From Atopobiaceae bacterium (GTDB lineage: Bacteria > Actinomycetota > Coriobacteriia > Coriobacteriales > Atopobiaceae), in contig CADFJN010000006.1 in NCBI GenBank assembly GCA_902834555.1, forward strand, positions 1-64,000: a stretch of 64,000 nt of DNA. Reading direction: 5' to 3'. A program made the translations under genes and the position numbers. Of the stretch, positions 7,754-16,021 are shown piece after piece (positions within the stretch are counted from its first letter, which is position 1; each line of letters opens with the position of its first letter). Below the pieces are notes generated by a model. That model was not told where the DNA came from. It worked only from the letters and a program-made list of their open reading frames with translations, and did not search any database.

Positions 7754-9055
7754 ATGCAAGAAGAGACCAACGCATTGATTCCTTCAAACGATGGCAACCG
7801 AGAGCTCATCAAAGATGCGGGTAAGGAAATCGCAAGTCGCTTTCCAGCCCAGCTCGCAAAACACACGACGGATATAGAAGTTGACATCAGCCGTGCCGAA
7901 AGGCTTCCCCTGAGCGAGCTCACCTCGCTAGGTGTTGGCTTTGCATCGCTGCCCAAGGCGGTCCGCACCGTCACGACTACAACTCAGGTCGGAGGCGGCC
8001 AGCTCCTCACCGTGACGGACAGCTTGGGCAGGCCGCTTGACGTGCGCGTGCTTCAGGCATTTAACGACGGCTCTGGCATCATGGGGTCGTATCGGGATGC
8101 TGCTAAGGGGTTCGGTCAGGCGCGCTTTCACCTGGCAGGACCTCAAGCGGCAAAGGTCGTGACCACGGTACCCTATGACCCCACGGCGCTCTTCATGGCT
8201 GCGGCCCTCATGCAGATCAACCACAAGCTCGATGACATCAAGCAGACTCAGCGGGAGATGTTCGACTACCTGAAGGATAAGGATCGCGCGAAGCTGCGTG
8301 GAAACCTCAACACGCTTCGCGACGTGCTCGACAACTACCGTTTCAACTGGGACAACGAGACCTACAAGAAAAACAAGCACGCACTCGTGCAAAGCATCCG
8401 CAATGATGCGGCAGCAGCCATCGTTCAGCAGCGTGCCGAAGTCCGGAAGACGGTGGAAAAGGATGCTGGCCTGCTCCACTTTGACGAAGACGCCCGTCTG
8501 AAGGCTAGAGAGACGCTGTCCGACCTCAAGGAATACCGTCTGTCCGTTTACCTGTACGGGTTCTCATCGTTTCTTGAGGTACTTCTCCTAGAGAACTTTG
8601 ATGAGAACTACCTTCATAACGTGGCAGAGGGAATAGAGAGTCGCGCCGTCGAGTACCGTGAGCTCTACACAAGGGCATACGACGTCATCGAGAGGGATGC
8701 CGACAGCTCGATTCGCGCAGGCTTCCTCGGTGGGATGTCAGGAACCATGGGCGGCCTGGGCAAGGCGATAGAGGAGACGCCCCTGGGAAGCCTTACGCCA
8801 ATCGACGAGGCACTAATCGATGCAGGTAAAGGTGTCGGCGATTTTAGCCGCGAGGTGAAGAAGGACATTCTGAAGGACCTGCCGACCGCTGCCGGAGCAA
8901 GCGACGTACGTCCATTCGTGGAAGACATCGAAAACCTAAGCCGCCTGTACAACGACCCAGTGATGTTGCTTGCAGACGAGGATACGATCTACATTCTTCC
9001 CGCCGAAGCCGCAGGGGAAGCGGATGACAAAAGTGGCAGCGGGGATGCCTTCTAA
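7754..9055 (+). CDS. Protein of unknown function, 433 residues
   Basis: I do not recognise this protein. It has no signal peptide and no clear membrane span. The middle (about 170-330) is rich in charged helices (KLDDIKQTQREMFDYLKDKDRAKLR and following), with a short hydrophobic patch VYLYGFSSFLEVLLLENF near residue 270. The first 110 residues are beta-like and threonine/glycine-rich (VTTTTQVGGGQLLTVTDSLG). A glycine-rich turn (FLGGMSGTMGGLG) lies near 340, and the tail is acidic. The ATG at 7754 has GCGGAG upstream. It stands alone in a mosaic region between a toxin-antitoxin pair and a dihydrouridine synthase. Composition is near the chromosomal average, so it may be a functional accessory gene. 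Confidence 0.6.
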   Translation: MQEETNALIPSNDGNRELIKDAGKEIASRFPAQLAKHTTDIEVDISRAERLPLSELTSLGVGFASLPKAVRTVTTTTQVGGGQLLTVTDSLGRPLDVRVLQAFNDGSGIMGSYRDAAKGFGQARFHLAGPQAAKVVTTVPYDPTALFMAAALMQINHKLDDIKQTQREMFDYLKDKDRAKLRGNLNTLRDVLDNYRFNWDNETYKKNKHALVQSIRNDAAAAIVQQRAEVRKTVEKDAGLLHFDEDARLKARETLSDLKEYRLSVYLYGFSSFLEVLLLENFDENYLHNVAEGIESRAVEYRELYTRAYDVIERDADSSIRAGFLGGMSGTMGGLGKAIEETPLGSLTPIDEALIDAGKGVGDFSREVKKDILKDLPTAAGASDVRPFVEDIENLSRLYNDPVMLLADEDTIYILPAEAAGEADDKSGSGDAF

Positions 9056-9070
9056 TACGAAAAGAGACCA

Positions 9071-10048
9071 ATGATTTTGTCGCTTGCGCCCATGGAGGGG
9101 ATAACGGGCCATGTGTTCCGCAGGGTACATGCCGAATGCTTCGGTGCGCTCGACCGTTACTACTCTCCCTTCATCAAGCCCCCGCGTGTGGGAAGTGGTT
9201 TTGTAAAACGCAACGTGAGAGAGCTTTGCTCTGGAGAGGCGGCCGAATCGAGGTTGGTTCCCCAGCTGCTGACCAAGAACGCGGACGAGTTTGCGTGGGC
9301 GGCCGGGCTTCTTGCCAAGATGGGCTTTGACGAGGTGAATCTCAACCTGGGATGCCCCTCGCGGACCGTAACGTCAAGGGGGAAGGGTGCGGGGTTTCTA
9401 GGAGATCCGGATGGGCTCGACGCGTTTCTGGCCGAAGCTACCAAGGGGTCGCCCATTCCGGTGTCTGTGAAGACCCGACTTGGCATTGCCGACGTCCATG
9501 AGTACGAGCAGATCCTGGGCATCTATTGTCGCTACCCGCTTGCGGAACTCATCGTCCATCCTCGCCTGTTGGAGGACGGCTATGGTGGGACGCCGCGCTG
9601 GGAGGCGTTTGGCCAGACGCTCGCGCAGGCTCCCTTTCCTGTGACCTACAACGGCGACATCTTTTCCCTTGGTGACCTCGACGCGTTTAGGCGTACCTTC
9701 CCGGATGCGGAGCGCGTGATGCTAGGGCGGGGCATTGTTACCAATCCGGCCTTGGGACGGATGGCAAAGGGCGGCCCGGCCGCCACCATAGGCGAGTTCA
9801 AGAGGTTCCACGACCTTCTGTTCCAGGGTTATGAGGAGGAGATTGGCAACAACGCGGTCTTTCGCATGAAGGAGTGGTGGTCCTATGCGATGTACGCGTT
9901 CGAGGAGCCGCTCTCTATTTGGCGCGCCGTCAGGAAGGTCAAGAAGGCCGAGAACTACATGGCGACAGCCGCAGCAATTTTCGCGCAAGCGCAGCTGGCG
10001 GACGAACCGTCGTACCGAAGGCGTAAGGGCTATGAGCACAACGCGTAA
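9071..10048 (+). CDS. tRNA-dihydrouridine synthase family protein
   Basis: This 325-residue protein is an FMN-dependent TIM-barrel enzyme of the Dus family, which reduces uridine to dihydrouridine in tRNA. Visible motifs are the N-terminal LAPMEGITGHVFRR, NLNLGCPSRTVTSRGKGAGF with the GCP cysteine, VKTRLG, the histidine in LIVHPRLLEDGYGG, YNGDIF and MLGRGIVTNP. The last residues, RRRKGYEHNA, do not belong to the family. They are encoded by sequence that matches the brnT/brnA junction elsewhere in this window, so the 3' end seems to have been replaced by a recombination event. Confidence 0.9.
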   Translation: MILSLAPMEGITGHVFRRVHAECFGALDRYYSPFIKPPRVGSGFVKRNVRELCSGEAAESRLVPQLLTKNADEFAWAAGLLAKMGFDEVNLNLGCPSRTVTSRGKGAGFLGDPDGLDAFLAEATKGSPIPVSVKTRLGIADVHEYEQILGIYCRYPLAELIVHPRLLEDGYGGTPRWEAFGQTLAQAPFPVTYNGDIFSLGDLDAFRRTFPDAERVMLGRGIVTNPALGRMAKGGPAATIGEFKRFHDLLFQGYEEEIGNNAVFRMKEWWSYAMYAFEEPLSIWRAVRKVKKAENYMATAAAIFAQAQLADEPSYRRRKGYEHNA

Positions 10049-10088
10049 CAACACTGATGTGCTGCCCGAGAGTTTCGATGCGGGCTAA
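10032..10088 (+). pseudogene. Truncated brnA remnant
   Basis: The ATG at 10032 reads MSTTRNNTDVLPESFDAG and then a TAA at 10086-10088. This is the start of BrnA from 6347 (MSATRNNTDALLDSFDAG) with only a few changes, followed by loss of the rest. It overlaps the end of the dihydrouridine synthase gene in another frame. It marks a second, deleted copy of the toxin-antitoxin locus. Confidence 0.75.
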
Positions 10089-10100
10089 GCGAGTGTTCGT

Positions 10101-10155
10101 GAAGTACTGGGCCTCCGTCCCGCCAAGGAACCGCGCGGCGATGCGGGCGATAAGG
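10101..10155. repeat. 55-bp direct repeat, copy 3
   Basis: GAAGTACTGGGCCTCC through GGGCGATAAGG, a match of about 51 of 55 bases to 5952-6006 in the same orientation. It follows the brnA remnant by 12 bases. Confidence 0.75.
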
Positions 10156-10263
10156 TCGACGTCGGACAACAAAGACAATACGTCGGACAATAACCTATGC
10201 GCCAGATTGGTCGCCAGGCAATTCCGGCTGCAACGCGCGGCACCGCCGCCGAGAACCCGCACC

Positions 10264-11061
10264 CTAGAACAGGCACGCGTTGATGGTCGCCTTGCCGAGA
10301 AGCGCATCGAGCCACTCGCCCGGGATGCCGGCCATGCCGTACACGACGCCGGCGAGCCCTCCCGCCACCGCGGCGGTGGTGTCCGTGTCGTCCCCCAGGT
10401 TCACCGCTGCGAGCACGCACTCGGCGTAGCTCGAGGTGTTGGCGAGGCACCACAGGGCGGCGCGCTCGGTGTCCAGCACAAAGCCGCCGGAGCGGATCTG
10501 GCTCGCGGGCACGCCCACGAGGCTGCCCGCGACGTCGCGCGGCCCCTCGCCGGCGATGAGCCTGCGGGCCACGTGCACCATGCGAACGCACGCCTCGCAG
10601 GAGGTGGCGTGCGCGTGCGTGATGGCGGAGACGGCGCGAACCTCGTCGTCCGTCGCGCCGGCGAACGCGAGCGGGAGGATGCGCATGAGGGACCCGTTGC
10701 CGTTGTCGCGCTCGCCCGCGCGACCGCGCCCGGAGGAGAGCGCGTCGCCGGTGGTGCCGCCGATGTCGAAGAGGCCGCTCAAGGTGTACGCGCCCTCGCG
10801 GTACCAGCGGACGAAGCGCTCCCGCATGTCGCGCACGTCGACGCGGCCCGTCGCACGGATGCTGTCGCAGGTCGCGAGCGCCATGGAGGTGTCGTCGCTC
10901 CACGTGCCGGCGGGCTGGTTGTGAGATCCGTGACCCGCCATGCCCGTGCACTCGAACGTGCTGCGGGCGCGGAACTCGTACGGCACGCCGAGCGCGTCGC
11001 CCACGGCCTGGCCGTAGACGCAGCCGCGAAGTGTGGGGGAGGGATGCTGCGAGACGGGCAT
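10264..11061 (-). CDS. ADP-ribosylglycohydrolase family protein
   Basis: This protein of about 265 residues has the paired metal-binding motifs of the ADP-ribosylhydrolase (DraG/ARH) family. Near the N-terminus are GQAVGDALGVPYEF and TWSDDTSM (residues 54-60), and near the C-terminus is NLGDDTDTTAAVAGGLAG. These enzymes use two magnesium ions to remove ADP-ribose from proteins, nucleic acids or small molecules. The start is uncertain: ATGs at 11061 and 11070 are both possible and neither has a strong ribosome site. The open frame continues upstream to 11364 but that part has no family similarity. It stands alone, so a specific target cannot be inferred. Confidence 0.85.
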   Translation of the reverse strand: MPVSQHPSPTLRGCVYGQAVGDALGVPYEFRARSTFECTGMAGHGSHNQPAGTWSDDTSMALATCDSIRATGRVDVRDMRERFVRWYREGAYTLSGLFDIGGTTGDALSSGRGRAGERDNGNGSLMRILPLAFAGATDDEVRAVSAITHAHATSCEACVRMVHVARRLIAGEGPRDVAGSLVGVPASQIRSGGFVLDTERAALWCLANTSSYAECVLAAVNLGDDTDTTAAVAGGLAGVVYGMAGIPGEWLDALLGKATINACLF

Positions 11062-11070
11062 GGGACTCAT

Positions 11071-11859
11071 TTCGGGGGCGTCGAACGTCACAGTGACGAT
11101 GAGCGTGCGACAATCGCCGCCGGTGCGTTGATACCATTTTATGGTCCAATGATGCGAGAGGCGCAAGGCGATGAAGGCGTACATACAGAGCAGGAACGGG
11201 ATGCCTCGAGGCATGAGCCAATACACCGCCTGGCTTGGGTTCAAGAACATGGGGGGTAGAGACGAGCTGCCTAGCCGGTCTCCACTGGACGGGCATGGGC
11301 GGGGAGACCTTCCCCGTTTGTCGCGGAGGTTGAGCCGCCAAATATTGAGCGAACTACCAAACAAGTGGTTAGGCAGAACGACCTAGTTGTCTGCAATACC
11401 GACCAGGTCTGTGACTGTGTGACCAAGTGGGGGACCAAGTTGAGTGACCAGATGATTAGCTTAGCGATCAAGTCATCGAGTCAGCTGAAGAAAAGAATGT
11501 CGGCAATGATGTCGGGAATGGCGGTAATGGTTGTCGGTAATGTCGGTAATGCCGTTGGGGCCAAGACGTTGTCAGCAACCGAGAGGCGTCTTCGATGCAA
11601 CGCAAACAACTCCAATCTCGACAGCAATAGAGATGCCGACTGCGATTGGTGCGAATGAGATCCAAGCGGAGAGGGCTAGAATGCCTCTGAGAGATGCCAA
11701 CCCCATAGAGTGCGTAGGCGGCACGTGCAGGGGCGAGAAGAACCCAGTCTCGCGGACCCCGTTGCGTGGAATCGTTGGCGGGTTTCCGCGACAACGGAAA
11801 AAGCTTTCGTGGAGACCCCGTGAACTCCTTCTTAGGATTGAAGAGGAGAAGGAGGGAAC
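11071..11859. other. Intergenic stretch upstream of the cellobiose operon
   Basis: About 790 bases with no convincing gene. The part from 11395 to 11560 has unusual low-complexity composition, with repeated GACCAAGT and GGTAATG/GGAATG words, and may be the decayed 3' end of a helicase-type gene; I cannot prove that. The promoter of the divergent ADP-ribosylglycohydrolase and that of the PTS operon must lie within it. No clear antiterminator hairpin is seen. Confidence 0.4.
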
Positions 11860-13806
11860 GTGGACGCCAAGCTCATCAAGCTCATCGAAATTATTCGGAA
11901 CGAGAGACAGATTGCCCCAGCGGAGCTCGCAGAACGACTGGGCGTGAGCGTCCGCACGGTCCGCACCTACGTGAACCGCATCAACGCCCTTCTCGCCGAG
12001 TCTGACAACTCGGCTGGGGACCGGCGCTCGGCGGGCCGCATCGAGATGAAGAGTTCGTCGACGTATCGCTTCGAGGGCGTGGACCCCTCCCTTTTGGACG
12101 AGCTGCTCGGCACGGGGGAGGAGCGTCAGAGTGCGGACGGCACCCGGCTTCCCGAGACCACGGAGGGTCGCGTCGCCTACCTAATGAACGACCTGCTCTA
12201 CCGGGCGGACTGGATTACGATTGACGACCTCGCTCAGATACTCTTTGTCTCGCGTGCTACGGTGAGCGAGGACCTGAAGGAGGTCGAGCATCGTCTCGGG
12301 CGCTTTGACCTCTCGATTGAGCGTCGGCCGCGTTACGGGATTCGCGTTGTCGGTCCCGAGATCAAGCGCCGCCTCTGCCTCGCTGCCCTTGCGGCGAGTG
12401 GGAGCGTCCCGACCGCCGCGTGCGCGACCCGCTCCGTTCAGGACGTGATTAACGCGATCGACGCCTACGTGGGCGAGGTCACGGAGCGCGGCGACTTCCA
12501 GATCAACGCGCTCGCGCGCCAGAACCTCCTCGTGCACATCGCGGTCTCAGTGATGCGCATCAGGGAGAGCTGCTACGTCCCCATGGAGGACGAGCAACTG
12601 GGGCGCATTCGCGCGACGCGCGAGTTCCCTGTGGCGCAGGAAATAGCGCGCCGGGTCGAGCGACACTTTGGCGTAGAGCTGCCCGAGTCGGAGGTCGCCT
12701 ACATCGCCATCCATCTCGCTGGGAGGCAGAGCCTCTACTTCCCGGCCGACGCCCCCGAGAACGAGCTCGTAATATCCGATGAGGTGTGGGGCGTCGTGGA
12801 TCTCATGGTCGAGCGCGTGTGGGACGTCTTCCGCTTCGACTTCCGCGACGACCTCGAGCTGCGCATGAACTTCGCCTGTCACGTGACACCGCTCGCCGTC
12901 CGGCTGCGCTATCACATGCGCATGGAGAATCCTCTTCTCTCGGACATCAAGCATCGTTACCCGCTTGCGTGGACCATGGCTGTCGAGGCATCGGCCGTGC
13001 TCAGTCGGACCTACGAGGCTCGGCTGAGCGACGACGAGGTCGGATATATCGCACTCGCCTTCGAGCTTGCACTCGAGCGGCAGAAGGGCGAGGCCAACCG
13101 CAGGAGCATCCTCATCGTGTGCGCGTCTGGCGCGGGCGCTGCGCGCTTGCTCGAGCAGCGATACCGGCGAGAGTTCGGGGCGTACCTCGACCGGGTTCAG
13201 ACGTGCGATGTGGGGAGCGTCGACCGGGTGGACTTCTCTCGCGTGGACTACGTCTTCACGACCGTGCCGCTCAAGCACAGGCTTCCCGTGCCCGTCTGCG
13301 AGGTGAGCCTCTTCCTTGACGGGGGAGACATCCATCGTGTCCGTGAGGCACTTGAGGTGTCGGCGTACCCCCAGGGCGTGGGGGCCTACTTCGACAGGGG
13401 ACTGTTCTTTCCTCACTTCGAGGCCGCCAACAAGCGCGAGGCGCTCGGCAGGCTCTGCGAGCTCGTCGCCGAGCGGCATCCCCTGCCCGAAGGCTTCTCT
13501 CAACTCGTCTGGGACAGGGAGGAGGCCTCGCCGACCTCCTTTGGGAACCGCGTGAGCATGCCGCACCCCCTCGAGCCGTGCACTCCCGACACCTTCGTTG
13601 CCGTCGCCCTGCTCGACGAGCCCGTCCGCTGGGCGCCTGATGTAGACGTGCGGGCAATCTTTCTTGTGAGCGTGTCAACGAGCACCAATAAGAACCTCCA
13701 GGGCTTCTATGACCGCATGTCGCGGCTGCTCATGAGTCCGGAGGACATCGAGACGCTGATCAGCCGGCAGGACTTCGACACCCTGCTGGAGCTTTTGAAC
13801 CGATAG
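11860..13806 (+). CDS. PRD-containing PTS regulator (BglG/LicR type)
   Basis: This 648-residue regulator has an N-terminal HTH_11 domain (IAPAELAERLGVSVRTVRTYVNRI) and a second Mga-like HTH (TIDDLAQILFVSRATVSEDL) near 125. Two PRD domains follow (about 190-290 and 300-400), then an EIIB-like domain with Cys421 in IVCASGAG, and an EIIA domain with His569 in SMPHPLEP. Proteins of this layout are activators whose PRDs are phosphorylated by HPr and the cognate EIIB, so transcription follows sugar supply. The start is a GTG with GGAGAAGGAGGG upstream. It leads the cellobiose-type operon and most likely activates it. Confidence 0.9.
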   Translation: MDAKLIKLIEIIRNERQIAPAELAERLGVSVRTVRTYVNRINALLAESDNSAGDRRSAGRIEMKSSSTYRFEGVDPSLLDELLGTGEERQSADGTRLPETTEGRVAYLMNDLLYRADWITIDDLAQILFVSRATVSEDLKEVEHRLGRFDLSIERRPRYGIRVVGPEIKRRLCLAALAASGSVPTAACATRSVQDVINAIDAYVGEVTERGDFQINALARQNLLVHIAVSVMRIRESCYVPMEDEQLGRIRATREFPVAQEIARRVERHFGVELPESEVAYIAIHLAGRQSLYFPADAPENELVISDEVWGVVDLMVERVWDVFRFDFRDDLELRMNFACHVTPLAVRLRYHMRMENPLLSDIKHRYPLAWTMAVEASAVLSRTYEARLSDDEVGYIALAFELALERQKGEANRRSILIVCASGAGAARLLEQRYRREFGAYLDRVQTCDVGSVDRVDFSRVDYVFTTVPLKHRLPVPVCEVSLFLDGGDIHRVREALEVSAYPQGVGAYFDRGLFFPHFEAANKREALGRLCELVAERHPLPEGFSQLVWDREEASPTSFGNRVSMPHPLEPCTPDTFVAVALLDEPVRWAPDVDVRAIFLVSVSTSTNKNLQGFYDRMSRLLMSPEDIETLISRQDFDTLLELLNR

Positions 13807-13840
13807 TGCGCACGAGACCGGAACGAGAGAGGAGGAAACG

Positions 13841-14170
13841 ATGGAAGAAGCGAAGTACGAGAACGCTATGCAGATCATCCTGCACGCCGGTAACGCGAAG
13901 TCTTCGGCGCTCATGGCCGTCGACGCTGCCGCGGAGGGCGACTTTGCCGCGGCTGAGGACCATCTCAGGGAGTCCCAGGAGGAAATGCACGCCGCCCACG
14001 AGACGCAGCTCTCGCTCATCCAGGGGGAGGCAAGCGGCCAGCACGTCGAGGTGAATGTCATTCTCGTTCACGCGCAGGACCACCTGACTATGGCAATCAT
14101 GGCGAGTGATCTCGCTGAGCGGATGGTCGAGATGTACCGTCGCATGGCGAAGCTTGAGGCTGGGGCATAG
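13841..14170 (+). CDS. PTS lactose/cellobiose EIIA component
   Basis: This 109-residue protein is the cytoplasmic IIA subunit of the lactose/N,N'-diacetylchitobiose/beta-glucoside PTS family, a helical bundle. The phosphorylated histidine is His77 in ILVHAQDHLT. It receives phosphate from HPr and passes it to the EIIB encoded next. GGAGGAAACG precedes the ATG. It lies 34 bases after the regulator and 60 bases before EIIB, so it is within one operon. Length and motif are normal for the family. Confidence 0.93.
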   Translation: MEEAKYENAMQIILHAGNAKSSALMAVDAAAEGDFAAAEDHLRESQEEMHAAHETQLSLIQGEASGQHVEVNVILVHAQDHLTMAIMASDLAERMVEMYRRMAKLEAGA

Positions 14171-14230
14171 CCTGCCGGACCACAGCCAACAGTCACGCGG
14201 GGCCGCAGCGCCCCGCCGAAAGGAGAGACC

Positions 14231-14542
14231 ATGAACATCATGCTGGCTTGTGCTGCCGGAATGTCCACCTCGCTCGTGGTGAGCAAGATGCGCGAGGCGG
14301 CCAAGGAGCAGGGCAAGGACTACAAGATTTGGGCCGTCGAGCAGGGTCAGGTTGCCTCCGAGATTGGCAACTTCGACGTGCTCCTCCTGGGTCCGCAGAT
14401 TCGTCACATGGAGCGCAAACTGGTCCAGACGGTCAATGGTGCTGCGCCCGTGGCGGTCATCAACCCCATGGCCTATGGCCGCTGCGATGGCGCTGCGGTG
14501 CTCAAGCAGGCCGAGGAGCTCGTCGCCGGCAAAAGTAAGTAG
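14231..14542 (+). CDS. PTS lactose/cellobiose EIIB component
   Basis: This 103-residue IIB subunit carries the phosphocysteine Cys7 in MNIMLACAAGMSTSLVV, the classic P-loop-like start of cellobiose-type IIB proteins. It takes phosphate from EIIA and transfers it to the disaccharide bound in EIIC. AAAGGAGAG lies just upstream of the ATG. It is followed 71 bases later by EIIC. Nothing is missing compared with family members. Confidence 0.93.
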   Translation: MNIMLACAAGMSTSLVVSKMREAAKEQGKDYKIWAVEQGQVASEIGNFDVLLLGPQIRHMERKLVQTVNGAAPVAVINPMAYGRCDGAAVLKQAEELVAGKSK

Positions 14543-14613
14543 CGCGTGGCGTCGAGCCACCCCGTACGGACAACCGAAAGCTCTTTCAGACGCTCTAATA
14601 GGAGTGACACCCC

Positions 14614-15900
14614 ATGCTTGAAAAGTTTACCAACTTCATGGAACGCATTCTGACGCCCGTGGCCGACTTCATGAACGCCAACAAGTATGTTGTGGCCATC
14701 CAGAAGGCCTTTACCACCTACACCCCCATTGTCATTACGGGCTCGTTCGCCTTCATGCTAAACCTCATGCTCTGCTCCACTTCGAGCGGCCTGGCCCAGT
14801 TCGGCGGCTTCGAGTGGCTGACCAGCTACTCCAATGTTTTCAGCACCGTCAACTACGCCTGCATCTCCTGCATGGCACTGTGGATCGCCTTCCTGGTTGC
14901 CTACTCAATCGGCGAGCAGGATGGTAGGAAGCCGCTCATCTGCGGCCTGATCTCCGTCTGCTGCTTCATCACCGTGCTGGACCCCGACAACATCGCAGGC
15001 AGCCTCAACGCCTCCGCGCTGTTCCTGGCGTTTTTCGTAGGCATCGTCTCCATGGCTATCTTCAACGGTCTCATGGGGTTCGAGCGCATCAAGATCAAAC
15101 TGCCTGAGTCCGTCCCCGAGATGATCTCCACCAGCTTCAACGCGCTTATCCCCGCGTTCATCACGATTATGCTCTTCGGCGTGTTTGCCGGCGTTCTGTA
15201 CGCCTTCACCGGGACCTTCATCAACTCCATCATCTACAACGTCATCCAGATTCCCTTCAATCAGGTCATCGGCTCGCAGATCGGCGTTAGCATCATCACG
15301 GTCCTCTCGCAGCTGCTGTGGTGGATGGGCATTCACGGCCACATGGCCATGAACGCCGTCGCCAAGCCCGTCCGGACTGCCGCGCTTGCGGCCAACATCG
15401 CCGCCGTCGCGGCGGGTGCCATGCCTCCCGAGTTCTACACGCTGGCCTTCGTCCACCTGTTCATGAACTTGGGCGGCTCCGGCATCGTCATCGCGCTCGC
15501 CCTGGCCATCCTCGCGTTCTCCAAGCGCCCCGACTACCGAGAGGTCACCAAGCTCTCCTTCGTGCCTCTGATCTTTGGTATCTCCGAGCCCATGGTCTTC
15601 GGCCTTCCCATCATGCTCAATCCCACGTTCTTCTTCCCCTTCGTGATTGCCCCACTCGTGACGTGCAATATCGGTTACTATGCCATCACCTCGGGATTCC
15701 TTACCTCCTCCTACGTTGAGTCTATCGCCGGCGCCCCCATGTTCCTCCAGCAGTTCCTCGCCTTTAGCGGGCAGTGGCAGGCCCTGCTCATGGTCGTGAT
15801 CGTTATCGCCGTGGCGTTCGTGATCTACGTGCCGTTCGTGTTCGTCTCCAACAAGCAGTACGAGCGCGAGCAGGCCCAGACTGCCAAGCTCGAGGCCTAA
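14614..15900 (+). CDS. PTS cellobiose-type EIIC permease
   Basis: This 428-residue membrane permease of the lactose/cellobiose family has about ten hydrophobic segments and the conserved centre WWMGIHGHMAMN, in which the histidine-rich loop lies near the substrate. ISEPMVFGLPIMLNP is the family signature in the second half. It imports a beta-glucoside and phosphorylates it together with EIIA and EIIB. It is followed by a 6-phospho-beta-glucosidase, which points to cellobiose or aryl-beta-glucosides as the substrate. Confidence 0.93.
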   Translation: MLEKFTNFMERILTPVADFMNANKYVVAIQKAFTTYTPIVITGSFAFMLNLMLCSTSSGLAQFGGFEWLTSYSNVFSTVNYACISCMALWIAFLVAYSIGEQDGRKPLICGLISVCCFITVLDPDNIAGSLNASALFLAFFVGIVSMAIFNGLMGFERIKIKLPESVPEMISTSFNALIPAFITIMLFGVFAGVLYAFTGTFINSIIYNVIQIPFNQVIGSQIGVSIITVLSQLLWWMGIHGHMAMNAVAKPVRTAALAANIAAVAAGAMPPEFYTLAFVHLFMNLGGSGIVIALALAILAFSKRPDYREVTKLSFVPLIFGISEPMVFGLPIMLNPTFFFPFVIAPLVTCNIGYYAITSGFLTSSYVESIAGAPMFLQQFLAFSGQWQALLMVVIVIAVAFVIYVPFVFVSNKQYEREQAQTAKLEA

Positions 15901-16021
15901 GACAGCCCACCACCGCCGGCAGGTCGCGACGTTGCGATGCCGTGGCCCGCCGTTGTCCTCTGTCCCCCTGGGGGCGCGGTCGCGTGCAGCCGTGCCCCTC
16001 CCGTTACCGAGGAGGTTTTCC

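Noticed and set aside
10057..11341. Long open frames on both strands overlapping the ADP-ribosylglycohydrolase
   Set aside because: They are Arg/Ala/His-rich, match no family, and are explained by the third-position GC bias of the real gene.
11365..11658. A 97-codon frame upstream of the PRD regulator
   Set aside because: Low-complexity composition and no ribosome site; at best part of a decayed gene.
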